From contig NZ_PGFD01000001.1 of assembly GCF_002797535.1 (NCBI RefSeq), forward strand, positions 744,001 through 808,000: a stretch of DNA of 64,000 nt. The letters run 5' to 3'. The position numbers and the translations under genes were made by a program. A model generated the notes under the pieces. The model saw only the letters and a list, made by a program, of their open reading frames with translations, did not search any database and was not told the DNA's origin. The DNA comes from Chryseobacterium geocarposphaerae (GTDB taxonomy: Bacteria; Bacteroidota; Bacteroidia; Flavobacteriales; Weeksellaceae). Below are positions 8,536 to 16,934 of the stretch, in pieces (within the stretch, counting starts at the first letter, position 1; the number at the start of each line of letters is the position of its first letter).

Positions 8536-8622
8536 ATGAAAACTCAAATTAAACATGAGAATCGGAATAGAATAAACAATTACTGTGCCAAAAAATCGAT
8601 TGCGAATTATTCAAAAAGTTAA
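8536..8622 (+). CDS. Possible 28-residue leader peptide or small protein
   Basis: ATG at 8536 opens a 28-codon frame rich in K, N, R and S (it begins MKTQIKHENRNR) and ends at TAA 8620. It lies between the UUCG-loop hairpin and the ndk promoter. No family recognised. It could be a leader peptide, a tiny protein or chance; the same DNA may instead template a minus-strand RNA. Confidence 0.2.
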   Translation: MKTQIKHENRNRINNYCAKKSIANYSKS

Positions 8623-8667
8623 TTTTATGTTAAAAAAAATTAAAAATCAAAATCGAATATTTTTTTG

Positions 8668-8675
8668 TAATTTTG
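8668..8675 (+). promoter_or_regulatory. -7 element (TAATTTTG) for ndk
   Basis: A perfect TAnnTTTG match 24 nt before the ndk ATG at 8700. No clear -33 TTG. Confidence 0.5.
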
Positions 8676-8699
8676 GGCACTTAAAAAATTATAACATTT

Positions 8700-9116
8700 A
8701 TGTCTAACATTACATTCACTATGATTAAGCCGGACGCAGTTGCAGACGGACATATCGGTGCGATATTAGGTAAAATCTCTGAAGGAGGCTTTAAAATTAA
8801 AGCTTTAAAATTGACTCAGCTTACAGTTGCTGATGCTAAAAAATTCTATGAAGTACACGCTGAAAGACCGTTCTATGGAGAATTAGTAGAATTTATGAGC
8901 TCAGGTCCGATTGTAGCTGCTGTTCTAGAAAAAGAAAACGCTGTTGAAGATTTCAGAACTTTAATTGGTTCCACCAACCCTGCAGAAGCTGCTGAAGGAA
9001 CAATCAGAAAAATGTTTGCAAGAAGCATCGGAGAAAATGCTGTGCATGGTTCAGATTCTGATGAAAACGCTCTTATTGAAGCTCAGTTCCATTTTTCAGG
9101 AAGAGAAATTTTCTAA
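8700..9116 (+). CDS. ndk: Nucleoside-diphosphate kinase
   Basis: 138 residues, the usual length. It begins [10 protein letters not shown] and carries the catalytic-histidine region [20 protein letters not shown], with the phosphoaccepting histidine in the HGSDS motif. It transfers gamma-phosphate from ATP to other nucleoside diphosphates. Monocistronic: its own promoter element upstream and a strong hairpin terminator after it. Confidence 0.96.
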   Translation: MSNITFTMIKPDAVADGHIGAILGKISEGGFKIKALKLTQLTVADAKKFYEVHAERPFYGELVEFMSSGPIVAAVLEKENAVEDFRTLIGSTNPAEAAEGTIRKMFARSIGENAVHGSDSDENALIEAQFHFSGREIF

Positions 9117-9134
9117 GAAAAACTTTCAAAATAA

Positions 9135-9168
9135 AAAGTCCGGAGATTTTTCTCCGGACTTTCTTTTT
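9135..9168. terminator. Bidirectional terminator between ndk and the fucosidase gene
   Basis: A 12-bp perfect stem (aaagtccggaga / tctccggacttt) around TTTT, flanked by A on the left and T on the right. It serves the convergent ndk (+) and fucosidase (-) genes. Confidence 0.85.
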
Positions 9169-9177
9169 ATACAGACC

Positions 9178-11022
9178 TTACAAATTGTTTTCGATGGCTT
9201 TTACTTTTTCGCGGTACAATTCGACAGGTTTATCTAGTAAAACGGCAATTACAGTCATATTTTTATCCAATCTTTCTTTAGGGATATCAATATAAATAAT
9301 TCCGGGTCTGTCACTCCAGTACAGTTTGTTGTAAATAGAATGATTGAGTATAGATCCTTCACCTACAATACGGATTCTTGAAATTCCGTTTTTAATTCCT
9401 TTTAAGGCAATAGGTCCTGTTGGAACTCCTTCTACAAAAAGATAAACCGTCTGCCGGTCCTTCGAAAGAGCACTCATTCCGGCATAATGTCCGTTTGGTA
9501 AACCTTTTTCTGTTTCAAATAGAGCTTCGGCATGCTTGCTGATCCAGCTCAAAATTTCCTGATTGGTTTTTAAATTTGTTGGAATTTTCATATTCAGGCC
9601 ATCATTTGTTAAGCCTGAATTATTAAAAATATTTTTCCCTTCATACAATTGTTCCGCAATTTTGTATGTAGTATTTTTAGTATTTTGATCTTCTAAGATT
9701 TTTTGCAAGGTAAGATCCTCTTTTTTTATAACACTGGAGAACTTAATTTTTTCATTAAAACTAAGCTCTACAACCGTTACGTCCTGATCGAATTTTACGT
9801 TTGAAAAATTTAAATTTATATTTCCATTACTGTCATTTTTAAAATTGACTTTACCTGTATCGTCGCCAATGATTTTTGCTGATATGGGTAATAAATGTAA
9901 ACCGTAAATTTTTGCAAAATCTTTAGCTTCCTCAAGGTAAAGGAATAATTTTTTACCGTCTTTCGAGATAGAAGACTTTCCTTTATAATTTTCAAAGGGC
10001 AATCCTTTTCTTGTTCCGTAAACCGCTTCTTTATGTTTTGAAGTCCATCTCCCAAGATTTTTTAAAATTTCGATCTGTTCTTCAGGAATGCTTCCGTCTG
10101 ATTTAGGTCCGATATCCAATAATAAATTTCCTCCCATGCTGATTACATCTGTTAATGTTCTTACAATCATATTGGGAGTTTTATAATGAGCGTCAAATGG
10201 CTGAAATCCCCAAGAATCATTCATGGTATAACAAAGTTCCCAGAATTCGTTCTCTGGGCTGATTACCGGAATTCCCTGCTCAGGTGTTTCATAATCACCG
10301 TGATTATTAAGTCTTGAATTAATAATAATGCTTGGATTAAATTTTTTCAGATTTTCAAGAGTTTTGGGAGCGTGCCATTCTGCTGAGCTATGTTCCCAGT
10401 CGCCGTCAAACCATAAAAGATCGGGTTGATATTGAGAAGATAGTTCATTCAGTTGTGTTTGATAATATTTGATGTAGTTTTGCCAGCGTTCAGTATCGCT
10501 TTTTATGTCATATCTTTTCTCGGTTCTGGTCATAATGTCATAATAAGGATGGCTCCAGTCTGGAAGAGAGTAGTAGAGTCCTGTTTTTAAGCCAGATTTT
10601 TTAAGTTCACTTACGAAAGGAGTCAATACATCTTTTTGGGCTAAAGAGTTCTTAGGGATTGTTGTTGCTTTTTCTGCTTTGGAATTCCAAAGAGCAACAC
10701 CATCATGGTGCTTTGTGGTAATTACCGAGTATTTTGCTCCTGAATTTTTAATCAATTTTACCCAATCTTCAGGGTGGTATTGTGAAGCGGAAAATCCGTT
10801 AAGCTGCTTCATGTAATTTTCGTGATTGATATAATTATTGAAAAAAGACCAGGATTCGGAAATACCATTGACTGAATAAATTCCCCAGTGGATAAAAATC
10901 CCCAGTTTAGCATCCTGGAACCATTCCATTTTTTTACTGTCAGATGGAGTATGTTGGGCATTGATATGAGAAGTTGTGAAGATTATGCTTAATAAAAAGA
11001 TCTTGGTCAATTTATTTTTCAT
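9178..11022 (-). CDS. Alpha-L-fucosidase, GH29, secreted
   Basis: 614 residues with a signal peptide (about 1-22, ending INAQ). The GH29 TIM barrel shows WFQDAKLGIFIHWG near residue 34, HHD at 105-107, and the retaining nucleophile D206 in LLWFDGDW. The region after ~350 is beta-rich and carries two related segments, each beginning with a WTSKH/WISKH-A-x-(Y/F) phrase and 'KGLPxxxYxG(K/M)S', suggesting a duplicated C-terminal module. It removes alpha-L-fucose from host glycans. No SusC/D pair lies nearby, so it is not in a classical polysaccharide locus. Confidence 0.88.
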   Translation of the reverse strand: MKNKLTKIFLLSIIFTTSHINAQHTPSDSKKMEWFQDAKLGIFIHWGIYSVNGISESWSFFNNYINHENYMKQLNGFSASQYHPEDWVKLIKNSGAKYSVITTKHHDGVALWNSKAEKATTIPKNSLAQKDVLTPFVSELKKSGLKTGLYYSLPDWSHPYYDIMTRTEKRYDIKSDTERWQNYIKYYQTQLNELSSQYQPDLLWFDGDWEHSSAEWHAPKTLENLKKFNPSIIINSRLNNHGDYETPEQGIPVISPENEFWELCYTMNDSWGFQPFDAHYKTPNMIVRTLTDVISMGGNLLLDIGPKSDGSIPEEQIEILKNLGRWTSKHKEAVYGTRKGLPFENYKGKSSISKDGKKLFLYLEEAKDFAKIYGLHLLPISAKIIGDDTGKVNFKNDSNGNINLNFSNVKFDQDVTVVELSFNEKIKFSSVIKKEDLTLQKILEDQNTKNTTYKIAEQLYEGKNIFNNSGLTNDGLNMKIPTNLKTNQEILSWISKHAEALFETEKGLPNGHYAGMSALSKDRQTVYLFVEGVPTGPIALKGIKNGISRIRIVGEGSILNHSIYNKLYWSDRPGIIYIDIPKERLDKNMTVIAVLLDKPVELYREKVKAIENNL

Positions 11023-11244
11023 TGTTTATTTTTTGCTAAAATAAGGAAAGTGGTGATGTTGTAAAATAGGAGTATTTTAAACGTTATTAAAAAATACCGT
11101 AAAAATACGGCGTTGATTTCCGTGTTTTTACAGTGCTTTATATTAATATTTATTAAGAAATTTACACACGAATTATGATGGAAGTAATCTATAATTAATA
11201 CATAAAACTAATGACGATATAAACTCTATTTTTTTGGGAAATAA

Positions 11245-11272
11245 TAAAGGCAACCGAAAGGTTGCCTCTTCA
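11245..11272 (-). terminator. Terminator after rpe (minus strand)
   Basis: Stem ggcaacc (11249-11255) / ggttgcc (11260-11266) with a GAAA loop, followed on the minus strand by TTTATTATTT. It lies about 25 nt past the rpe stop. Confidence 0.7.
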
Positions 11273-11291
11273 TTTTATAAGTAAAGTCAAT

Positions 11292-11942
11292 TTAGACTTT
11301 TAATAATTCAATGGTTTTTTCAGGGTTTTCTGCTGAGAATACTGCGTTACCGGCAACTAAAACGTCGGCTCCCGCTTCAAAAAGTTTAGAAGCATTATCA
11401 AGGTTCACTCCTCCGTCTATCTGAATAAGGGCGGTAGAATTATTGCTTAGAATCAAATCTTTGGTTTCTGCGATTTTTTTGTAAGTGTTTTCAATGAATT
11501 TCTGTCCTCCGAATCCCGGATTTACACTCATTAATAGTACTAAATCTACATCAGCAATAATATCTTCAAGCATTAAAACCGGAGTGGAAGGGTTTAAAAC
11601 AACTCCTGCCTTTGCGCCTAAACTTTGAATGTGGTGAATCGTTCTGTGAAGGTGTGTACAAGCTTCATAATGAACAGAAACCAAATCTGCACCGTGATTA
11701 ATGAATTCTTCAACATATTTTTCAGGCTCAACAATCATTAAATGTACATCAACAAATTTTTTAGCATACTGTTGAATTGTTTTCATCACCGGAAAGCCAA
11801 ATGAGATGTTAGGAACAAATCTTCCGTCCATCACATCTACATGAAGCCAGTCAGCCTGAGAATTGTTCAGCATTTCAATATCTTTTTGCAGATTCCCAAA
11901 GTCTGCAGATAAAAGGGAAGGAGCAATAAGCTTCGTTTTCAT
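11292..11942 (-). CDS. rpe: Ribulose-phosphate 3-epimerase
   Basis: 216 residues starting KLIAPSLLSADF. Signatures are HVDVMDGRFVPNISFG (metal ligand and catalytic Asp), VHLMI, MSVNPGFGGQ and QIDGGVN with the second catalytic Asp. It interconverts ribulose-5-phosphate and xylulose-5-phosphate in the pentose phosphate pathway. It starts 34 nt after the M42 peptidase stop on the same strand, so the two may be cotranscribed. Confidence 0.95.
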   Translation of the reverse strand: MKTKLIAPSLLSADFGNLQKDIEMLNNSQADWLHVDVMDGRFVPNISFGFPVMKTIQQYAKKFVDVHLMIVEPEKYVEEFINHGADLVSVHYEACTHLHRTIHHIQSLGAKAGVVLNPSTPVLMLEDIIADVDLVLLMSVNPGFGGQKFIENTYKKIAETKDLILSNNSTALIQIDGGVNLDNASKLFEAGADVLVAGNAVFSAENPEKTIELLKV

Positions 11943-11976
11943 TTTTACTTTTTATACTTTACTTTTATTTCTTCTG

Positions 11977-13053
11977 TTAATGATACTTCAGTTTCATTTC
12001 CGGCTGTATCTTAAGAAGAGTTTCGTAGATAAGTTTGATCACGTTTCCTACATCTTCTTTAGAGACCATTTCTACTGTGGTATGCATATAGCGCAAAGGT
12101 AGGGAAATTAATGCACTTGGTACACCACCGTTAGAATGGGCAAAAGCATCGGTATCTGTACCTGTAGCCCGGCTTGCTGCAGCTCGCTGGAAAGGGATTT
12201 TCTTTGTCTTTGCCGTATCGATAATTAATTCTCTGATCGTATGATGAATGCTTGGAGCAAAGAAAATAACAGGACCCGCTCCGCATTTTTGATCACCCTC
12301 TTTTTTCTTTTCGATCATAGGGGTTGTTGTATCATGGGTAACATCAGTAACAATAGCAATGTTGGGTTTGATGGTATCAGCAATCATATCCGCACCGTAT
12401 AAGCCGACTTCTTCCTGAACGGAGTTGGTAATGTATAAACCAAATGGAATGCTTTTTTTGTTTTCTTTTAAAAGTCTTGCAACCTCAGCAATCATAAATC
12501 CTCCGATTCTGTTGTCTAAAGCACGGCAGACAAAATATCTGTCATTCATTTCAAAGAATTCATCAGGATAAGTAATCATACATCCTACATAGATTCCCAG
12601 ATCTTCAACTTCTTTTTTGGAAACAGCACCGCAATCAATAAAGATATTTTCAATTTTTGGTGTAGGCTCGTTTTGATTAGTACTTCTTGTATGAATTGCC
12701 GGCCAGCCGAAAACGCCTTTTACAATGCCTTTTTCTCCATGGATATGAACTACTTTTGACGGGGCAATTGTTTGATCTGAACCTCCATTTCGGATCACGT
12801 AGATCAAGCCATCATCTGTAATGTAATTCACATACCATGAAATTTCATCTGCATGGGCTTCGATCACTACTTTGAACTCTGCTTCAGGATTGATAATTCC
12901 GTAACAGGTACCGTAATGATCAACTTCTATTTTATCAACATAAGGACTAATGTAATCCATCCAGATTTCCTGACCTTTATGCTCAAAACCAGTCGGTGAG
13001 GCCGTATTTAAGTATTTTTCTAAAAACTTTAAAGATTTCTTTTCAAATTTCAT
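11977..13053 (-). CDS. M42 family metallopeptidase (glutamyl aminopeptidase/endoglucanase-type)
   Basis: 358 residues. The di-metal site shows as EAHADEISW, CRALDNRIGG, QEEVGLYGA, VTDVTHD and the late TDTDAFAHSNGG histidine region. M42 enzymes are cytosolic, often dodecameric aminopeptidases. The gene is divergent from the DUF4294 gene at 13106, a neighbourhood recurrent in Flavobacteriia. Substrate preference is not resolved. Confidence 0.9.
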   Translation of the reverse strand: MKFEKKSLKFLEKYLNTASPTGFEHKGQEIWMDYISPYVDKIEVDHYGTCYGIINPEAEFKVVIEAHADEISWYVNYITDDGLIYVIRNGGSDQTIAPSKVVHIHGEKGIVKGVFGWPAIHTRSTNQNEPTPKIENIFIDCGAVSKKEVEDLGIYVGCMITYPDEFFEMNDRYFVCRALDNRIGGFMIAEVARLLKENKKSIPFGLYITNSVQEEVGLYGADMIADTIKPNIAIVTDVTHDTTTPMIEKKKEGDQKCGAGPVIFFAPSIHHTIRELIIDTAKTKKIPFQRAAASRATGTDTDAFAHSNGGVPSALISLPLRYMHTTVEMVSKEDVGNVIKLIYETLLKIQPEMKLKYH

Positions 13054-13105
13054 AAAAAAGGAATGATTTTTGTAAGTAATTTTTGTTCTAATAAGTGTAA
13101 AAATA

Positions 13106-13810
13106 ATGAATTTTAATAAAATTATTTGCCTTTTTCTTTTCTTTTTAGGGGTGAGTGTTTTCGGGCAAAAAGATTCTTTAAGGTATATTCCTTTAAGCCA
13201 GTATCCTCCTGAGTTGTTGAAAGTAGATGAATTTGGTAATAAATATTATTATGATGAAAGGCAGAAAGCCAAGTTTTATGAAATAAACGGTGAAACGGTA
13301 GTTGTAATGGATGAACTGACGTTATTGAACAAACCAAAGTTTAATAACCAATTGGATAAAAACTACTATTATTTCCTTAATAAAAAATTATACAGGGTCT
13401 ATCCGTTATTTGTAACGGCTTTGGGGCAGTATCGCGATATTCAGAAGGAAATGACCAATATGGATAGTAAAGCGAAGAGGAAATATGTGAGAGAGCGACA
13501 GAATATGCTGGCTGATCAATATGAAAAGCAGCTGAGGGATTTAACGACTACAGAAGGCCAGGTTTTTGCTAAACTCATGAACAGAGCAACGGGTAAAAGC
13601 GTTTATGAGATTATTAAAGAACTGAGAGGTGGTTTTTCTGCTTTTATCTGGAATATAAAAGGTAAAATAGCAGATATTGATCTAAAGGATCAGTATAATC
13701 CTCATGTTAACAGAACAGATGAATTTTTAGAATCTTTATTGCAGTCTAACTGGAACTCAGGGTTTCTTCAGCCTTATCCGGGTGCTTATCAGTTTAAAGT
13801 TGGTAAATAA
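13106..13810 (+). CDS. DUF4294 domain-containing secreted protein
   Basis: 234 residues with a signal peptide (about 1-20, ending VFG-Q). The body contains the YYYDERQKAKFYEINGETVVVMDE and VYPLFVTALGQYRDI regions typical of DUF4294, then a basic helical part. Function unknown. It is divergent from the M42 peptidase and ends at a bidirectional terminator. Confidence 0.8.
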   Translation: MNFNKIICLFLFFLGVSVFGQKDSLRYIPLSQYPPELLKVDEFGNKYYYDERQKAKFYEINGETVVVMDELTLLNKPKFNNQLDKNYYYFLNKKLYRVYPLFVTALGQYRDIQKEMTNMDSKAKRKYVRERQNMLADQYEKQLRDLTTTEGQVFAKLMNRATGKSVYEIIKELRGGFSAFIWNIKGKIADIDLKDQYNPHVNRTDEFLESLLQSNWNSGFLQPYPGAYQFKVGK

Positions 13811-13819
13811 TCAAAATAA

Positions 13820-13852
13820 AAAATTCCTGTAATATTTTTACAGGAATTTTTC
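13820..13852. terminator. Bidirectional terminator between DUF4294 and NUDIX genes
   Basis: Arms aaaattcctgt (13820-13830) and acaggaatttt (13840-13850), A-rich left and T-rich right, between convergent genes. Confidence 0.75.
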
Positions 13853-14254
13853 TTTTAATTTATCAAATACAATTTTGTCAATAGGTAAAGGAAATGGATT
13901 GTGAGCCTGGTGAATATCAATCCATTCTGTTTTTTCGATACAAGGATCAAGAATAAGGAAGTCTTCCTCGTTGATAATATTTACAATATAATATATAGTA
14001 AGTAATTGTTCGTTTTCTCTGAAACGCGAAACTAAAAAGTCTTCCTGGGTATAAAAGTGTTCTACAATTTCGACTTTTACATTAAGCTCTTCTTCAAATT
14101 CACGATGAAGACACTCTAAAACCCCTTCTCCGTATTCCAGGCCACCGCCAGGAAATTTCATTAAAGCTTCACCTGCGTATTCTTCAAATAAGGTTAGTAC
14201 TTTTTTGTCTTTAACAACACAAGCGTAGACTCTAATGTTGATCTTATCTATCAT
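13838..14254 (-). CDS. NUDIX hydrolase
   Basis: 138 residues with a Nudix box: GGGLEYGEGVLECLHREFEE followed by EL, fitting Gx5Ex7REUxEExGU. Such enzymes cleave nucleoside diphosphates linked to another moiety. Substrate unknown. The stop lies inside the shared terminator stem. Confidence 0.85.
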   Translation of the reverse strand: MIDKINIRVYACVVKDKKVLTLFEEYAGEALMKFPGGGLEYGEGVLECLHREFEEELNVKVEIVEHFYTQEDFLVSRFRENEQLLTIYYIVNIINEEDFLILDPCIEKTEWIDIHQAHNPFPLPIDKIVFDKLKEKFL

Positions 14255-14360
14255 ATATAATAATTTGTATAGCTAAAGTAAGGAAATTTGGAGAGAAGTT
14301 AGATTCTAGGTTAGAAAATATATTGAACTTTGCTTACATCTCTTGTCATGTTCTTTTACA

Positions 14361-15035
14361 TTATAATTTAACTGCATTAATCATTTCTCTTTTTCCTGGG
14401 GGACCTTGCTTCTTTTCCACTTTAAAGTTCAGTTCCTGCAGGATTCTTCTTACACTGCCTTTTGAGGAATAGGTTGTTAAAAGCCCGTTAACTTCCATTT
14501 TATCAGCTACCATTTCAAATAAAGGCTTTTCCCAAAGATCTGGCTGTACTCTTGCCCCGAAACAATCATAATATACCAGATTTATTTTAGGTAACACAAT
14601 GTTTTTCAGCTCAAAAAAGTCACATTCTATCTTTTTGAGGTTAAATCCTTTAGTGATTTCTACTGATTTTTCCCACTCTGTTAGATGAATTTTCTGATAA
14701 ATATTTTTAAATTCCGGGTTATCAAAATGTTTAAAATAGGCTAAATCGTTAATTTCGGATTCATTTATGGGGTATTTTTCCAGTGAAAAATAATTGATGA
14801 CATGATTTTTGTCAGTTTTTAAATATTCATTAATTGTCACTAAAACATTCAAACCTGTTCCAAATCCTAGTTCTAAAATATTAATTTCGTAATCATTTAT
14901 TAGATTTAGTCCATTTTTAATAAACACGTGTTCAGCTTCCTGAAGAGCACCATGGTGGGAATGGTAGTTTTCATTTAATTCATTGATAAGCAATGTTTTG
15001 CTTCCGTCGTTTGTTGTTTTTATTTCTCTTTTCAA
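14361..15035 (-). CDS. mnmD: tRNA (5-methylaminomethyl-2-thiouridine)(34) methyltransferase MnmD (stand-alone)
   Basis: 224 residues. The Rossmann SAM site shows as ILELGFGTGLN near residue 55, with YYDCFGARVQPDLWEKPLF later, as in the methyltransferase half of E. coli MnmC. The oxidase half is absent, as usual in Bacteroidota. It completes mnm5s2U at the wobble position of certain tRNAs. Confidence 0.87.
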   Translation of the reverse strand: MKREIKTTNDGSKTLLINELNENYHSHHGALQEAEHVFIKNGLNLINDYEINILELGFGTGLNVLVTINEYLKTDKNHVINYFSLEKYPINESEINDLAYFKHFDNPEFKNIYQKIHLTEWEKSVEITKGFNLKKIECDFFELKNIVLPKINLVYYDCFGARVQPDLWEKPLFEMVADKMEVNGLLTTYSSKGSVRRILQELNFKVEKKQGPPGKREMINAVKL

Positions 15036-15086
15036 GCTATTTTTTCACAAATTTACTCTAAAATTTTTATATTTAGAAAATTATGT

Positions 15087-15094
15087 TAAATTTG
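15087..15094 (+). promoter_or_regulatory. -7 element (TAAATTTG) for ilvE
   Basis: A perfect TAnnTTTG match 25 nt before the ATG at 15120. Confidence 0.5.
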
Positions 15095-15119
15095 TAGAAC
15101 ATCATAAAAAATTTTAGAA

Positions 15120-16190
15120 ATGATAATTCAAAAAACTGAAAACTCCAGAATTTCTACATTCGACCCAAACAATTTTTCATTTGGAAATACTTTTATTGAT
15201 CATATGGTGATTTGTGAGTATGAAAATGGAAAGTGGGGTGATGTGAAATTAGTTCCTTATGGTCCAATACCATTTACACCAGCAATGATGGGGGTAAATT
15301 ACGGACAGGCTTGTTTTGAAGGCATGAAAGCCTATAAAGACAAAGACGGGCAGGTTTTCCTTTTCAGGCCTGAAAAGAATTTTGAACGTATCAATAAATC
15401 AGCGAAACGTCTTGCTATGCCTGAAGTAACGGAAGAAATGTTTTTGGATGGTTTGAAGGCTTTGGTAGATATAGACAGAGACTGGATTCCTCAGGGAGAA
15501 GGAATGTCTTTATACATTAGACCATTGATTTTTGCTACTGAAGAAGCGCTGAAGGCAAGAGTAGCTGATAAATATATGTTTGCAATTGTAGCAACTCCTG
15601 CGAAAATGTACTATACAGAACCGGTTTCTGTAAAAATTTCAGATCATTATTCAAGAGCAGCAAATGGTGGAGTAGGTTCTGCTAAGGCTGCAGGAAATTA
15701 TGCGGCGTCTTTCTACCCAACTCAGTTGGCTATTGAAGAAGGATATGAGCAAATTATCTGGACAGATGATGCTACTCACGAATATTTTGAAGAAAGTGGA
15801 ACAATGAATGTATTTGTAAGAATTAACGATACAATTTATACGCCTCCGACTTCAGAGAAAATTCTTGACGGGGTTACAAGAGACAGTTTTATTCAATTGG
15901 CTAAAAGGAGAGGAATTGAAGTGAAAGTTGAGCCAATCAAGGTGAAAGATGTTGTAGAAGCTCAAAGAAACGGAACTTTAAAAGAAGTTTGGGGAGTGGG
16001 TACAGCAGTTGTAACAACAGTTTTCCAAGCTTTAGGGTATAATGGTGAGAAACTGGAATTGCCGAAACTTTCTGCTGAAGAAAGCTATGCTGAAATTTTG
16101 AAAAAAGATTTAGTGGATTTACAGACTAACCTGTCTGAAGATACATTCGGATGGAGAGTGCTGGTAGACCACGTCTTGGAAACAGTTTAA
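15120..16190 (+). CDS. ilvE: Branched-chain amino acid aminotransferase
   Basis: 356 residues, fold-type IV. It has the VNYGQACFEGMKAY motif, FRPEKNFERINKSAKRLAMP, and the probable PLP lysine K189 in GGVGSAKAAGNYAAS; EESGTMNVF follows. It transfers amino groups between glutamate and the branched-chain 2-oxo acids. Length and motifs are closest to the BCAT2/eukaryote-like type. Monocistronic with a terminator. Confidence 0.92.
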   Translation: MIIQKTENSRISTFDPNNFSFGNTFIDHMVICEYENGKWGDVKLVPYGPIPFTPAMMGVNYGQACFEGMKAYKDKDGQVFLFRPEKNFERINKSAKRLAMPEVTEEMFLDGLKALVDIDRDWIPQGEGMSLYIRPLIFATEEALKARVADKYMFAIVATPAKMYYTEPVSVKISDHYSRAANGGVGSAKAAGNYAASFYPTQLAIEEGYEQIIWTDDATHEYFEESGTMNVFVRINDTIYTPPTSEKILDGVTRDSFIQLAKRRGIEVKVEPIKVKDVVEAQRNGTLKEVWGVGTAVVTTVFQALGYNGEKLELPKLSAEESYAEILKKDLVDLQTNLSEDTFGWRVLVDHVLETV

Positions 16191-16213
16191 TTCAATTCAA
16201 TAAAATCTATATG

Positions 16214-16240
16214 AAGTCGGGAATATTTCCCGGCTTTTTT
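16214..16240 (+). terminator. Terminator after ilvE
   Basis: Arms aagtcgggaa (16214-16223) and ttcccggctt (16227-16236), then TTTT. Confidence 0.75.
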
Positions 16241-16418
16241 GTTGGGTTTTGGTTTTTGTTATTCCAAAGGAAAAAGTAGGTTGAAGAATTTCTATTTTAT
16301 CTTAGATTCTTCTTTTGTTAAATGACAGTTAAGGAATCTATGTACTTAAAAAGACTAGATCAATTTATGATAGAACTTTTGTAATTAATTCCCGAAATGT
16401 GTATTTTCGCAAATGTTT

Positions 16419-16931
16419 ATGAAAAAAATACTCTTCATATCTGTATTAGGCTTATTGAGCTGTAATAGAAATCCACAGCAGGCACATCCTCCCGTAGGTG
16501 GTGTTCTGAGCAAAAGTGATCTGGATATTTCAAGGGAAAGAATGAAAAACCTGAACACGTTGGAAAGAAGCCAGATTCAGGATTGGATTGGAGGACAAAC
16601 CGAGAAATTTTATCCGACACAGCTTAATTACTGGGTGAATGCTCAGGGTTTTGATAAAAGAGAAAAAAGAGCGGATGAAAGTCTGATTTCTTATTCTTAT
16701 GATCTTTACGATTTTGATCAGACCAAGATTTACGATCAGCCCATTGCAAGAAGAGATGCTAAATTCGGACATTTTGATGAATTAAAAGCGGTAGAAAATG
16801 CTTTACGTTTTATACATGATGGTGAGGAAGTTACACTTTTGGTTCCCTCTTCTCTGGCTTACGGAACTTTTGGAGATGAGAAGAAAATTGATAACGATAT
16901 CCCTTTAATCATAAAATTAAAAGCTTTATAA
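16419..16931 (+). CDS. gldI: Gliding motility-associated FKBP-type peptidyl-prolyl isomerase lipoprotein, GldI-like
   Basis: 170 residues from ATG 16419; an in-frame ATG at 16413 adds two. It has a lipoprotein signal peptide with lipobox LLSC, then a shortened FKBP fold ending in LLVPSSLAYGTFGDEKKIDNDIPLIIKLK. The same layout is found in GldI, a periplasmic foldase needed for gliding and type IX secretion in Flavobacterium johnsoniae. It lies 3 nt before a second isomerase gene. In non-gliding relatives it may serve only secretion or folding. Confidence 0.72.
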   Translation: MKKILFISVLGLLSCNRNPQQAHPPVGGVLSKSDLDISRERMKNLNTLERSQIQDWIGGQTEKFYPTQLNYWVNAQGFDKREKRADESLISYSYDLYDFDQTKIYDQPIARRDAKFGHFDELKAVENALRFIHDGEEVTLLVPSSLAYGTFGDEKKIDNDIPLIIKLKAL

Positions 16932-16934
16932 TAA

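Noticed and set aside
8965..9237. Plus-strand frame overlapping the end of ndk
   Set aside because: It runs out of frame through ndk and across the terminator hairpin, so it is a shadow.
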